Part shown: one piece after another, positions 15,598-23,541 of the stretch
Position numbering within the stretch: the stretch's first letter is position 1
How the letters are laid out: each line of letters starts with the position of its first letter
Position numbers and translations under genes: made by a program
Source: an uncultured Bacilli bacterium
GTDB lineage: Bacteria; Bacillota_I; Bacilli_A; RF39; UBA660
Direction of reading: 5' to 3'
Length of the DNA: 23,861 bases
Assembly (NCBI GenBank): GCA_910587745.1
Contig: CAJUNE010000019.1
Location: forward strand, 1-23,861
Notes under the pieces: generated by a model
Told to the model about the DNA's origin: nothing
The model's input: only the letters and a program-made list of their open reading frames with translations
Databases searched by the model: none

Positions 15598-15949
15598 GCA
15601 TGGACAGACTCTTATCTTATTTGTGATTTTAATTCCGATTATATTACTATTATTAGCATTCGTAGTAGATTTAGGACTTGTAATTACTAATAAAATAAAA
15701 ACAGAAGAAGTTACGAAACAGATTATAAAAGATGCTTATTTATTAGATGATAATAAAATATTAGAGTTATTTCAAAAAAATAAAATTAATATTAGTAATA
15801 TAAATATTTATCGGGAAGATAATAAGCTTAAAATAGTAATAAAACAAGAAATAAAAAGTATTTTTGGGGGAATAGTAGGAATAAAAAAATATAAAATAAA
15901 TGTGTCAGTTACAGGAATAATGGAAAATGATAAAGTGAATTTTTTATAG
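15590..15949 (+). CDS. Second TadE/TadF/TadG-like pilus protein
   Basis: The 119-residue protein begins MNKHG-QTLILF then a strongly hydrophobic helix (about 11-33) and a mixed soluble domain. It keeps the Gly before the presumed cut but has Leu instead of Glu at position 5, so either it is not processed normally or it stays membrane-bound like TadG. Its start overlaps the end of the TadE-like gene, so translation is probably coupled. Confidence 0.7.
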   Translation: MNKHGQTLILFVILIPIILLLLAFVVDLGLVITNKIKTEEVTKQIIKDAYLLDDNKILELFQKNKINISNINIYREDNKLKIVIKQEIKSIFGGIVGIKKYKINVSVTGIMENDKVNFL

Positions 15950-15960
15950 AAGGTGAAATA

Positions 15961-16725
15961 ATGAAGAATAAAGGGCTAACTATTTGTGTTTCAGCGGCTA
16001 AAGGTGGTGTAGGTAAAACTATTACTACTCTAAATCTTGCAGGTATTTTAGAAGTACTTAATAAAAAAGTATTAATCATTGATTTTGATTTATCTGGTGG
16101 AGGTATTAGTGCAGCACTTAATTTAGTATCGCAAAAAAGTGTTTATACTTTTGTTGATGATTATAATAATAATCGTTTTGAAGATTTTAAAAATTACGTG
16201 GTTTCTTATGATAATTTTATCGATGTTTTAGCAAGTCCTAAAGACCCTAGACAAGCTGGTAAAATTGACCCTAAATATGTTGAAATAATTTTAGAAAAAG
16301 CGGTATTTAAATATGATGTTGTTTTAATTGATACTAATCATAATTTAAATGATTTTAATATTTTAACTATGGATTTAGTAGACCAAATATTATTCTTAGT
16401 TACTAATGACCCTTTTGATTTAAAAAATATGAGAAGTTTACTTGCTGTTTTTAATGATGTAGGTTATAAAAATTATAAAATTATGTTAAATGAAAGTGTT
16501 TATCCTTTTAAAAAATATTTTAGTCTTTATGATATTAAAAATATTATAGGAGCTAATATTGATTATGTTTTATCTGCTAGTTTTTATATTAAAAATATTG
16601 ATACTTTTATTATGAATGGAAAGATTATTACTTTAGAACCTAAAGCAGCCCAAGTTTTTGGAAAAGATTTTACTACACTTATGCAAGTTATAACGGATAT
16701 TTATAGTAAGGAGGAAGAGAAATGA
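15961..16725 (+). CDS. tadZ: TadZ/CpaE-like MinD/ParA-family ATPase
   Basis: The protein has a deviant Walker A motif KGGVGKT (14-20), the IDFD segment near residue 42, and the Walker B strand VVLIDT. In Tad systems this ATPase places the secretion machinery at the cell pole or membrane. At 254 residues it lacks the N-terminal receiver-like domain found in many CpaE/TadZ proteins. The ribosome site is GAAGGTGA. Its stop codon overlaps the start of the next gene (ATGA). Confidence 0.85.
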   Translation: MKNKGLTICVSAAKGGVGKTITTLNLAGILEVLNKKVLIIDFDLSGGGISAALNLVSQKSVYTFVDDYNNNRFEDFKNYVVSYDNFIDVLASPKDPRQAGKIDPKYVEIILEKAVFKYDVVLIDTNHNLNDFNILTMDLVDQILFLVTNDPFDLKNMRSLLAVFNDVGYKNYKIMLNESVYPFKKYFSLYDIKNIIGANIDYVLSASFYIKNIDTFIMNGKIITLEPKAAQVFGKDFTTLMQVITDIYSKEEEK

Positions 16726-18173
16726 CATCACTTAGAGATGCTTTTGATATCAAAGTAAAACAAAAAAGACAAGATATCTTAAACGATTATCAAATATTTC
16801 CTGATAAAAAATTATTAGATAGCTTAAGAACAGAAATAGTTGAAGCTTTAATTGACCATGAAATGCCAAGTGATATGAGAGTGGATGAATGGATAAATGA
16901 AGAAATTGATAGAACTATTGAAGGTTATGATTTATCTAATTTAGAAAGAGCTCATTTATTTAATTTAATTGATAATGAGATTAATGGTAATGGTCCTATT
17001 TCAGAATTATTAGAAGATGATAATATTACTGAAATAATGGTTAATTCACCTGATGAGATATATATTGAAATCGATGGAGTTATTTCTCGTGATGATAGTG
17101 TTTCTTTTATTAACGACGAACATATTATTAGAACTGTTCAAAGACTTATTGGACCACTTGGTAGGACTATTGATACTAATAATCCAATGGTTGACTCAAG
17201 ACTTCTTGATGGTTCAAGAATTAATGCAGTTATTCCACCTTTATCAACTAAAGGTCCAGTAGTAACAATTAGAAAGTTTAAAGATTCAATGTCAAATATT
17301 GATGAATTAATTAGAATTGGAACTCTTACACCTTATATGGCAAGATTTTTAGACGCTGCTGTTAGAGGTAAATGTAATATGATTATTTGTGGTGGAACTG
17401 GCTCTGGAAAAACAACACTTTTAAATGTTTTAAGTGGTTTTATTGGTGATAGTGAAAGAATTATTACAATTGAAGATGCCGCTGAACTTAAATTAAATCA
17501 AAATCATGTAATATCTTTGGAAACAAGAAATATGAATTATGATTCTGGTAGTGAAGTTACAATTCGTGATTTAGTTATTAATTCACTTCGTATGCGACCA
17601 GATAGAATTGTAGTAGGAGAAGTAAGAGGTAAAGAAGCTTTTGATATGTTACAAGCGATGAATACAGGACATGATGGTTCTCTTACAACACTTCATGCAA
17701 ATGGGGCGCTTGATGCACTTAATAGACTTGAAACTATGGTTATAATGGGTGGCTTAGAAATTCCTATTAAAGCGGTAAGAGAATATATTGTTAGTGCTAT
17801 AGATTTAATTGTTAATATTGAGAGAATGAGTGATGGTAAAAGAAAAGTTACTTCCATATGTGAACTTGATGGTATTGTTGATGGCGAAATTAAATTAAAA
17901 GAAATATTTACTTTTAAACAAAGCGGGCTTACAGAAAATGGAGAAGTAGATGGGGAGTTCACTCTTCATAATGGTATACCTAAAGTTTATAAAAAAATTA
18001 AAGCTAGAGGTGCCGATTCAATTGAAGATATATTCGAATCTGTAAATAATAAACCTAAAACTAAAACAACTAAAGCTAAAAAAGAAGACATTAAACAAGA
18101 AAAAGAAGAAAGCAAAAAAGCAACTCTTTATTTTCAAGGAAAATATGAAGGGTATAAAAGTAAGGAAGAATAA
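16722..18173 (+). CDS. tadA: TadA/CpaF secretion ATPase
   Basis: The 483-residue ATPase powers pilin assembly. It shows the CpaF N-terminal region, the segment ITEIMVNSPDEIYIE, Walker A GGTGSGKT (224-231), the Walker B-like IVVGEVRG with E300, and the His box HDGSLTTLHAN. An ideal AAGGAGG ribosome site precedes it within the upstream gene. A Lys/Glu-rich tail (about 430-483) extends beyond the usual ATPase fold. It is followed five bases later by tadB. Confidence 0.93.
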   Translation: MTSLRDAFDIKVKQKRQDILNDYQIFPDKKLLDSLRTEIVEALIDHEMPSDMRVDEWINEEIDRTIEGYDLSNLERAHLFNLIDNEINGNGPISELLEDDNITEIMVNSPDEIYIEIDGVISRDDSVSFINDEHIIRTVQRLIGPLGRTIDTNNPMVDSRLLDGSRINAVIPPLSTKGPVVTIRKFKDSMSNIDELIRIGTLTPYMARFLDAAVRGKCNMIICGGTGSGKTTLLNVLSGFIGDSERIITIEDAAELKLNQNHVISLETRNMNYDSGSEVTIRDLVINSLRMRPDRIVVGEVRGKEAFDMLQAMNTGHDGSLTTLHANGALDALNRLETMVIMGGLEIPIKAVREYIVSAIDLIVNIERMSDGKRKVTSICELDGIVDGEIKLKEIFTFKQSGLTENGEVDGEFTLHNGIPKVYKKIKARGADSIEDIFESVNNKPKTKTTKAKKEDIKQEKEESKKATLYFQGKYEGYKSKEE

Positions 18174-18178
18174 ATATT

Positions 18179-19174
18179 ATGGACGGAGTATTATTGTTAC
18201 AAATTTTTATTATTTTATTAGTAATTGGAGTAATTCTTTATTTACTTCGTCTTTATCATGGGGTTCAATTAGAAAAAAGATTAGCTCCTTTTGCTATAGA
18301 TTCAGTTAATACTTATGAACCTTCTTTATTTGATACTATTAATAAGGTATTTTGGATTATAATAAAAAAAGTATCTAATATTATTAGAAAATCAGAATTA
18401 ATTAGTAAATATGGAGAACGTTATAATAAATTTATTATTTATGAAGATAGACTAAAAAAAGAAGGAATAGATTATATTTCCATTAAAATTCTTTTAGGAT
18501 TATTAGTCTTTGTTCTGGCAAGCTTTTCCTTAGCTTTTCAAGCAATAAAATTAGATTTTATGTTAGTTTTAATTGTTATTATATTTAGTTTCTTTTTACC
18601 AGATGTTTATTTAAAGATAGAAAATGCTCGTAAACGAAAGAAAGTAGAAGATGATTTACTAAAAGCGATAATAATTATGAATAATGCTTTTAATAGTGGT
18701 AAGAATATTATGCAAGCCGCGGCTATTGTTAAAGATACTTTGGATGGGCCTATTCAAGATGAATTTAAAAAAATATATTTAGATATAACTTACGGCTTAG
18801 AATTAGATATTGTTTTTAATCGTTTTTATGAAAGAGTTAAACTGGAAGATGCTAAATATATAACTACTTCACTTGCACTTCTTAATAAAACGGGAGGAGA
18901 TATTGTTAAAGTTTTCTCTTTAATTGAAAAATCTATTTTCCAAAAGAAAAACTTAAAAAATGAACTTCGTAGTTTAACTGCTTCAAGTAGATTTATATTT
19001 AAATTATTAGCAGTTTTACCATTTCTATTTGTAACAATGATCTTTATATTAAATCCTAGCTTTTTTAAACCTTTAATTTCATCTTCAATAGGAATAATAG
19101 TTTTATTTATAACTTTGCTATTATATATTTTGTATATATTTATAATTCGTAAAGTACTTGAGGTGAAAATATGA
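18179..19174 (+). CDS. tadB: TadB-like inner-membrane protein (T2SS F family)
   Basis: The 331-residue protein has an N-terminal membrane segment (about 3-23), two more in the middle (about 103-145) and two near the C-terminus (about 276-327). Between these lies a cytoplasmic T2SSF-type domain with the signature NAFNSGKNIMQAAAIVKD and a later TSLALLNKTGGDI. With TadC it forms the membrane platform on which TadA acts. It ends in an ATGA overlap with tadC. Confidence 0.88.
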   Translation: MDGVLLLQIFIILLVIGVILYLLRLYHGVQLEKRLAPFAIDSVNTYEPSLFDTINKVFWIIIKKVSNIIRKSELISKYGERYNKFIIYEDRLKKEGIDYISIKILLGLLVFVLASFSLAFQAIKLDFMLVLIVIIFSFFLPDVYLKIENARKRKKVEDDLLKAIIIMNNAFNSGKNIMQAAAIVKDTLDGPIQDEFKKIYLDITYGLELDIVFNRFYERVKLEDAKYITTSLALLNKTGGDIVKVFSLIEKSIFQKKNLKNELRSLTASSRFIFKLLAVLPFLFVTMIFILNPSFFKPLISSSIGIIVLFITLLLYILYIFIIRKVLEVKI

Positions 19175-19869
19175 AACAAACGATAGCTAATAAAATATAT
19201 CGAAAAAAAACGATTGATAAAATAAATAGTAAAATTAAATTATTAGGTTTAAATCAAATGTTAGATGCTGTTCAATTTCTTAATATAAGATTAATTATAA
19301 TGATTGTAATGTTTATTTTAATATTTATCTTTTCTAAAATAGGTTATATTCTAGCTCCTATAGTATCAGTTGTATTTTATTATTTGATGGAATACTTAAT
19401 ACTTGATTATCAAGCTAAAATAAGAGGAAAGGCATTAGAAAAGGAAGCTTTATTCTTCTTTGAAGTTTTTGTTCTAACACTAGAGAGTGGGAGAAATTTA
19501 AGACAGGCTTTAATTTTAACTACAGAAAATGTTGATTCGGAAATATCAAATGAATTTAAAAAGACTTTAGCAGAAGTTAAACTTGGTAAAAGTTTGAATG
19601 AAGCTTTGGAATCTATGAAAAAAAGAATTCCTAGTGATACTATTAATAATACTATTTTAAATATGATTCAATCTAATACTTTTGGTAATAGTATGGTAGA
19701 TTCTATATATAATCAAATTGAGTATTTAAGAAATAAACAAATGTTAGATGTGAGAGCAGAAATAGCTAAACTTCCAACTAAAGTAAGTGTTATTAGTGTT
19801 TTATTTTTCGTACCAATTATGCTTCTTATAATACTGGCACCAGTTATTATTCAATATATTACAAAGTAA
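19171..19869 (+). CDS. tadC: TadC-like inner-membrane protein (T2SS F family)
   Basis: The 232-residue protein has two N-terminal membrane segments (about 40-80) and one C-terminal (about 208-230), with a T2SSF-type cytoplasmic domain between (LTLESGRNLRQALILTTENV, IQSNTFGNSMVDSI). The GAGGTGA ribosome site lies in the end of tadB. It is the last gene of the operon; no prepilin peptidase (TadV/CpaA) is in the window, so that must be encoded elsewhere. Confidence 0.88.
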   Translation: MKQTIANKIYRKKTIDKINSKIKLLGLNQMLDAVQFLNIRLIIMIVMFILIFIFSKIGYILAPIVSVVFYYLMEYLILDYQAKIRGKALEKEALFFFEVFVLTLESGRNLRQALILTTENVDSEISNEFKKTLAEVKLGKSLNEALESMKKRIPSDTINNTILNMIQSNTFGNSMVDSIYNQIEYLRNKQMLDVRAEIAKLPTKVSVISVLFFVPIMLLIILAPVIIQYITK

Positions 19870-19895
19870 ACATAGTAAATATACTATGTTTTTTT
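19868..19895 (+). terminator. Intrinsic terminator of the Tad operon
   Basis: A 10-bp stem (AAACATAGTA / TACTATGTTT) with an AATA loop is followed by a T run directly after the tadC stop codon. Confidence 0.85.
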
Positions 19896-19959
19896 GTCAA
19901 ATTGTTTAATTAAATGTTTAAATTAAACCTTTTTATATTATAATATTAATGTGATTATT

Positions 19960-20541
19960 ATGTTTGAAGCGATAGATACTTTTTTAGATACAATGTTACA
20001 AAGCCTTGGTATTTGGGGCCCAATAGTAGGATGTTTTTTAATTACTATTGAATCTATGGTACCAATACTGCCATTATTTGTTTTTATTACACTTAATTTT
20101 TTGGCTTTTGGTAATATTCTTGGTTTTATTATTTCTTGGTTCTTTACTTGTGTTGGTTGCTCTATTTCTTTTTTCTTATTTAGAAAAAAAGTTCAAACTT
20201 GGTGGTATAAAAGACTTAAGAGTAGAGGATTACTCAGTACTAAAACAATGAATAAAATTACTAGTTTAAAATTTGAACAATTAACTACTATTATTGCCAT
20301 ACCTTTTACTCCAGCTTTTTTAGTTAATATTGCTTGTGGGTTATCGAAAATGAGTTATAAAAAATTTATTATAGCACTTATGATTGGAAAATCTTTCTTA
20401 GTATATTTTTGGGGCTTTGTAGGTGTAAGCTTAGTAGAAAGCTTAAAACATCCAACTTATTTAATTAAAGTTTTTGTACTTCTAGCTATAGCTTATATCT
20501 TTAGCATGATTATTAATAAAAAATTAAATATCAAAGAATAG
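19960..20541 (+). CDS. VTT-domain (TVP38/TMEM64/DedA-like) membrane protein
   Basis: I use ATG 19960; GTG 19951 in the same frame is possible, and neither has a clear ribosome site. The protein (193 residues) has several membrane segments (about 13-30, 38-70, 111-130, 140-157, 166-184). Two re-entrant-type stretches, ESMVPILPLFVFI and IPFTPAFLVNIACGLSKMSYKKF, are hallmarks of the VTT/SNARE-associated family, members of which include lipid scramblase- or flippase-like proteins. The substrate is not evident. An AT-rich -10-like stretch just upstream indicates its own transcription after the Tad terminator. Confidence 0.8.
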   Translation: MFEAIDTFLDTMLQSLGIWGPIVGCFLITIESMVPILPLFVFITLNFLAFGNILGFIISWFFTCVGCSISFFLFRKKVQTWWYKRLKSRGLLSTKTMNKITSLKFEQLTTIIAIPFTPAFLVNIACGLSKMSYKKFIIALMIGKSFLVYFWGFVGVSLVESLKHPTYLIKVFVLLAIAYIFSMIINKKLNIKE

Positions 20542-21835
20542 AATTTACTTTATTTATTAAAGTATTTTTTATTTCTTTATCTTCTAATTTATTAATAGCG
20601 AATATTTTATTTCCAGCATGATTTATACTAGTACCTAAATGGTAAATATCTTTATTATCATTTATAATAAATCTATCATGAAAAATATCACTATAAATAA
20701 TTTTTAAATTATTATATTGTTTATTATATTTTTCTATATCTAATGGTTTTAATAAAGATTTTGATTTAGTTATTAAAATTATTTTAATTGGTAAATCCTT
20801 GATAATGTCTAAAATACTTTTATCAGCATAACTATCAATTAAGATAATATTATTTTGGGCTTTCTTTAATATATCAATTATAAAAGAATATGAATCATAT
20901 ACTTCACCATCAATAAATAAATATTCTTTCTTTTCAGTTTTATTTATATTTATTTCCTTTATTATACTGTCTATTCTTTTATTTAGAATATTAATATTTT
21001 TTGTGTTATTATCTATTTTATTATTTAGATGGATGATGTTTTTTAAAATATCATGATTGTTATTTAGAAAATGACGCATCGCTATAAAAGTATCCATAAT
21101 ATTTATACTTACTTCAATTGCAACAGGGGACTTTAAAATTGTTGCAAGCATTATGATTCCTTCTTCTGTAAAAACTCTAGGATTAGATCTTCTTCCACCA
21201 TAATTATTGTCCAAACTTGAGGTCAAAAATTTTGACCGCAAGTTTTTATATTCACTATTAGATAACACCCAAGAAAATCTTTTTGGGAATTTCTCGATGT
21301 TGTTTTTTACAGCTTGATTAACTTCTTTAGTGCCATTTTTACACTTATAAAGATATGCTAAATCTTCATCTAACATAACTTCTTTTCCACTTATTTTGTA
21401 AATCATATTTTGGATGTTTTGCTCAGGAAATTCGGGACTTCTGTAAATTATTTGATAGTTATTTTTTTCGTTAAAAGCTTCCAAAATCATTCTAGAAGAT
21501 TCTTTTATTTTATCAGATTTTATTATTTCTGATAGTATTTTAATTCCTTCAATTGTAAACACATAAGGGAGATATTTTATATTATTTCTACGTGCATTTT
21601 CATTGTTTTTCAAGGTCGCAATTTGCGACCTTAAATATATATTTTCATATTCATTTTTTGTTAATTGAAAACAGAAAGTATAATCAAATTTATTTCTATT
21701 TCTTTTCACTATTTCATTTATTCTTTTTGTTTCCATTTCAAAAACCTTAGCTACATCACTAGCAAGTATAATATTTTCTCCTCTAATTTCATAAATCATA
21801 TTTTTTATATCTTCTTTTGTAAAAGTATTCTTCAT
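20531..21835 (-). CDS. Double ORF6N-domain protein with PLD-like C-terminal domain
   Basis: The 434-residue protein has two related ORF6N-type domains. The first (about 5-100) runs from IKNMIYEIRGENIILASDVAKVF to YLPYVFTIEGIKIL; the second (about 125-235) from IQNMIYKISGKEVMLDEDLAYLY to PRVFTEEGIIML. A Lys/Asn-rich coiled linker follows (about 250-300). The C-terminal domain (about 305-434) looks like a single phospholipase-D-like half, with HDRF (His386) and YHLGTSINHAGNK; the usual HxK is HDR here. ORF6N domains are found in phage antirepressors and bacterial DNA-binding proteins. GGGAGGTAAC precedes the start. Its 3' end overlaps the convergent VTT gene by 11 bases. Two inverted repeats lie inside the gene, one per ORF6N domain. 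Confidence 0.82.
   Translation of the reverse strand: MKNTFTKEDIKNMIYEIRGENIILASDVAKVFEMETKRINEIVKRNRNKFDYTFCFQLTKNEYENIYLRSQIATLKNNENARRNNIKYLPYVFTIEGIKILSEIIKSDKIKESSRMILEAFNEKNNYQIIYRSPEFPEQNIQNMIYKISGKEVMLDEDLAYLYKCKNGTKEVNQAVKNNIEKFPKRFSWVLSNSEYKNLRSKFLTSSLDNNYGGRRSNPRVFTEEGIIMLATILKSPVAIEVSINIMDTFIAMRHFLNNNHDILKNIIHLNNKIDNNTKNINILNKRIDSIIKEININKTEKKEYLFIDGEVYDSYSFIIDILKKAQNNIILIDSYADKSILDIIKDLPIKIILITKSKSLLKPLDIEKYNKQYNNLKIIYSDIFHDRFIINDNKDIYHLGTSINHAGNKIFAINKLEDKEIKNTLINKVNSIL
21213..21245. repeat. Inverted repeat in the second ORF6N domain
   Basis: Sixteen-base arms (AAACTTGAGGTCAAAA and TTTTGACCGCAAGTTT) flank one central A, with a single mismatch. On the coding strand it encodes LRSKFLTSS. 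Confidence 0.85.
21612..21632. repeat. Perfect inverted repeat in the first ORF6N domain
   Basis: Ten-base arms (AAGGTCGCAA and TTGCGACCTT) flank one central base. On the coding strand it encodes RSQIATL, the homologous position to the repeat in the second domain. Codons AGG, TCG, GCG and ACC are rare in this AT-rich region. Confidence 0.9.
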
Positions 21836-21857
21836 ATGTTACCTCCCTGATAGTTTA

Positions 21858-21886
21858 AATATATCATACAAATGTATATATGTCAA
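21858..21886 (-). promoter_or_regulatory. Promoter and possible operator of the ORF6N gene
   Basis: On the minus strand TTGACA (21881-21886), 17 bp, TATATT (21858-21863). The 9-mer TACATTTGT occurs in the spacer (21868-21876) and again 30 bp upstream (21898-21906), in the same orientation; such spacing suggests a regulator site, possibly for autoregulation. Confidence 0.7.
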
Positions 21887-21933
21887 ATTAAATCAAAACA
21901 AATGTACTTACTATTTTATTTTGAAAATATCCA

Positions 21934-21942
21934 TGTTATAAT
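21934..21942 (+). promoter_or_regulatory. Promoter of rmuC
   Basis: An extended -10 element (TGT then TATAAT) lies 23 bp before the start codon, divergent from the ORF6N promoter. The -35 region is a poor match. Confidence 0.6.
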
Positions 21943-21965
21943 TAGATAAGAAAAGAGGTATAATA

Positions 21966-23051
21966 ATGGAATATGTAATACTTGGGATGTTAGGAATAAT
22001 TATAGTTTTATTGCTTGTTATGATGTTAAAAAAGAGAAATGATGCAGATATTGTTGATAGAATGAGTAAATTAGAGTTGCAAGTTGTTAAAGAAATAGGA
22101 GAGTTTAAAATAGGTTTTACTAATGACCTTAGAAATGATTTTGATAAGTTAGATGAAAAAATTGAAAGAAAACTTATGGAGATTAATAATAAAGTTACAG
22201 AAAGATTAGATCAAAGTTTAGAAAAAACAAATAGGACTTTTGCAAGTGTCCTCGAACGATTATCTAAAATAGATGAAGCACAAAAGAAAATAGATGGCTT
22301 ATCAAGTGATATTATTTCTTTACAAAGTGTTTTGACTGATAAAAAAACTAGAGGTATTTTTGGAGAAGTAAATTTAAGTTTTATTTTAGAAAATGCTTTT
22401 GGAGGCACTAGTTCAGGAATATATTCATTACAACATAAGATGAGTAATGGATTTATTGCCGATGCACTTTTATTTGCACCAGCGCCACTTGGAACTATTG
22501 CTATAGATTCAAAGTTTCCTTTAGAAAATTATGAAAGAATGACTAATAAAAATATTTCTTTAGAAGAAAGAACTATGTATGAAAAACAATTTAAAATAGA
22601 TTTTAAAAAGCATATTGATGCGATTAGTAGTAAATATATTATACCTGGAGAAACAGCAGGAGAGGCTATGCTGTTTTTACCAGCAGAAGCAATATTCGCT
22701 GAAGTTAATGCTTATCATAGAGATATACTTGATTATGCTTATTCTAAAAAAGTTTGGATTACTAGTCCAACAACAATTATGAGTATGCTCACAATTATTT
22801 CAATGGTTCTTAAAAATATGGAAAGAGATAAATATGCACAAGTTATTCATGAAGAACTTAATAAATTATCTTTAGAATTTTCACGTTATAAAGAACGTTG
22901 GGATAAGTTGGCTCGTAACATTAAAACAGTATCTAATAGTGTTGAAGAACTTAATACAACAAGTGATAAAATAACTAAAAGATTTGATAGTATTAATAAA
23001 GTAGAAGTTGATAAACTTATAAATGAAAATAAGGAATTAGTTAATAGCTAG
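21966..23051 (+). CDS. rmuC: DNA recombination protein RmuC
   Basis: The 361-residue protein has an N-terminal membrane segment (about 3-22), a long coiled coil (about 30-125) and the RmuC nuclease-like domain (about 130-340). Characteristic segments are KKTRGIFGEVNLSFILENAFG, IADALLFAPAPLGTIAIDSKFPLENY with the PDDEXK-like D...DSK, EAMLFLPAEAIFAEV and KVWITSPTTIMSML. RmuC is a predicted membrane-tethered nuclease limiting inversions at short inverted repeats. The AGAGG ribosome site is seven bases before ATG. The gene is divergent from the ORF6N gene and convergent with the HIRAN gene. Confidence 0.93.
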   Translation: MEYVILGMLGIIIVLLLVMMLKKRNDADIVDRMSKLELQVVKEIGEFKIGFTNDLRNDFDKLDEKIERKLMEINNKVTERLDQSLEKTNRTFASVLERLSKIDEAQKKIDGLSSDIISLQSVLTDKKTRGIFGEVNLSFILENAFGGTSSGIYSLQHKMSNGFIADALLFAPAPLGTIAIDSKFPLENYERMTNKNISLEERTMYEKQFKIDFKKHIDAISSKYIIPGETAGEAMLFLPAEAIFAEVNAYHRDILDYAYSKKVWITSPTTIMSMLTIISMVLKNMERDKYAQVIHEELNKLSLEFSRYKERWDKLARNIKTVSNSVEELNTTSDKITKRFDSINKVEVDKLINENKELVNS

Positions 23052-23064
23052 TTCCTTATTTTTC
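23031..23064 (+). terminator. Terminator at the end of rmuC
   Basis: AAGGAA / TTCCTT with an inner TAG/CTA extension (23031-23057) spans the rmuC stop codon and is followed by ATTTTTC. Its right arm reaches the stop codon of the convergent HIRAN gene. Confidence 0.6.
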
Positions 23065-23541
23065 TTTTACAATTATATCTAGTGAAATCCCAATATTTAA
23101 TTTTTCTATTTCAATATAATTTTTATATTCGTCGTGAATAATATTTTTTAAATTACCACCTGTTAAATAAGCAGAAAGAATTAAATTATTTTTATTTTTT
23201 AAATATGGCAACAGATTATTTACTTCATCAGCTGGTATATTACCAACTTCTAAATAATTATCATCAAAATCATTTATTAATACTTTTATGGCATCATTAT
23301 TCTCATATTTATAAGCTTCTAATATTACATCACTTAATTCTTCTTTGTTAAATTCTTTAATATTAATATTTTCTTTTATTAGTTCTTTATCTTTATATCC
23401 AGAATATCTTTTAAAAGCTTTATAATAAATACCATTTTCAATTATTTTATTAATATTTTTAGGATGGTTAGCAAAAGTTACTCCAACTACTTTAATAGTT
23501 TTATTATATATTATTTTTAAATCATTTACTTTATTTTTCAT
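23056..23541 (-). CDS. HIRAN-domain protein
   Basis: The 161-residue protein resembles a stand-alone HIRAN domain: VVGVTFANHPKNI at the start of the fold, LEAYKYENNDAIKVLIND (the usual EPxNxxDxNAI region) and LEVGNIPADEVNNLLPYL (the usual GYIP region). HIRAN domains bind single-stranded 3' DNA ends in remodelers such as HLTF; small bacterial versions are often unassigned. Here the EP-N-D-NA motif is altered to AYKYENNDAI. The ribosome site AGGTGAT precedes the start by six bases. The gene lies tail to tail with rmuC, four bases apart. Confidence 0.75.
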   Translation of the reverse strand: MKNKVNDLKIIYNKTIKVVGVTFANHPKNINKIIENGIYYKAFKRYSGYKDKELIKENINIKEFNKEELSDVILEAYKYENNDAIKVLINDFDDNYLEVGNIPADEVNNLLPYLKNKNNLILSAYLTGGNLKNIIHDEYKNYIEIEKLNIGISLDIIVKEK

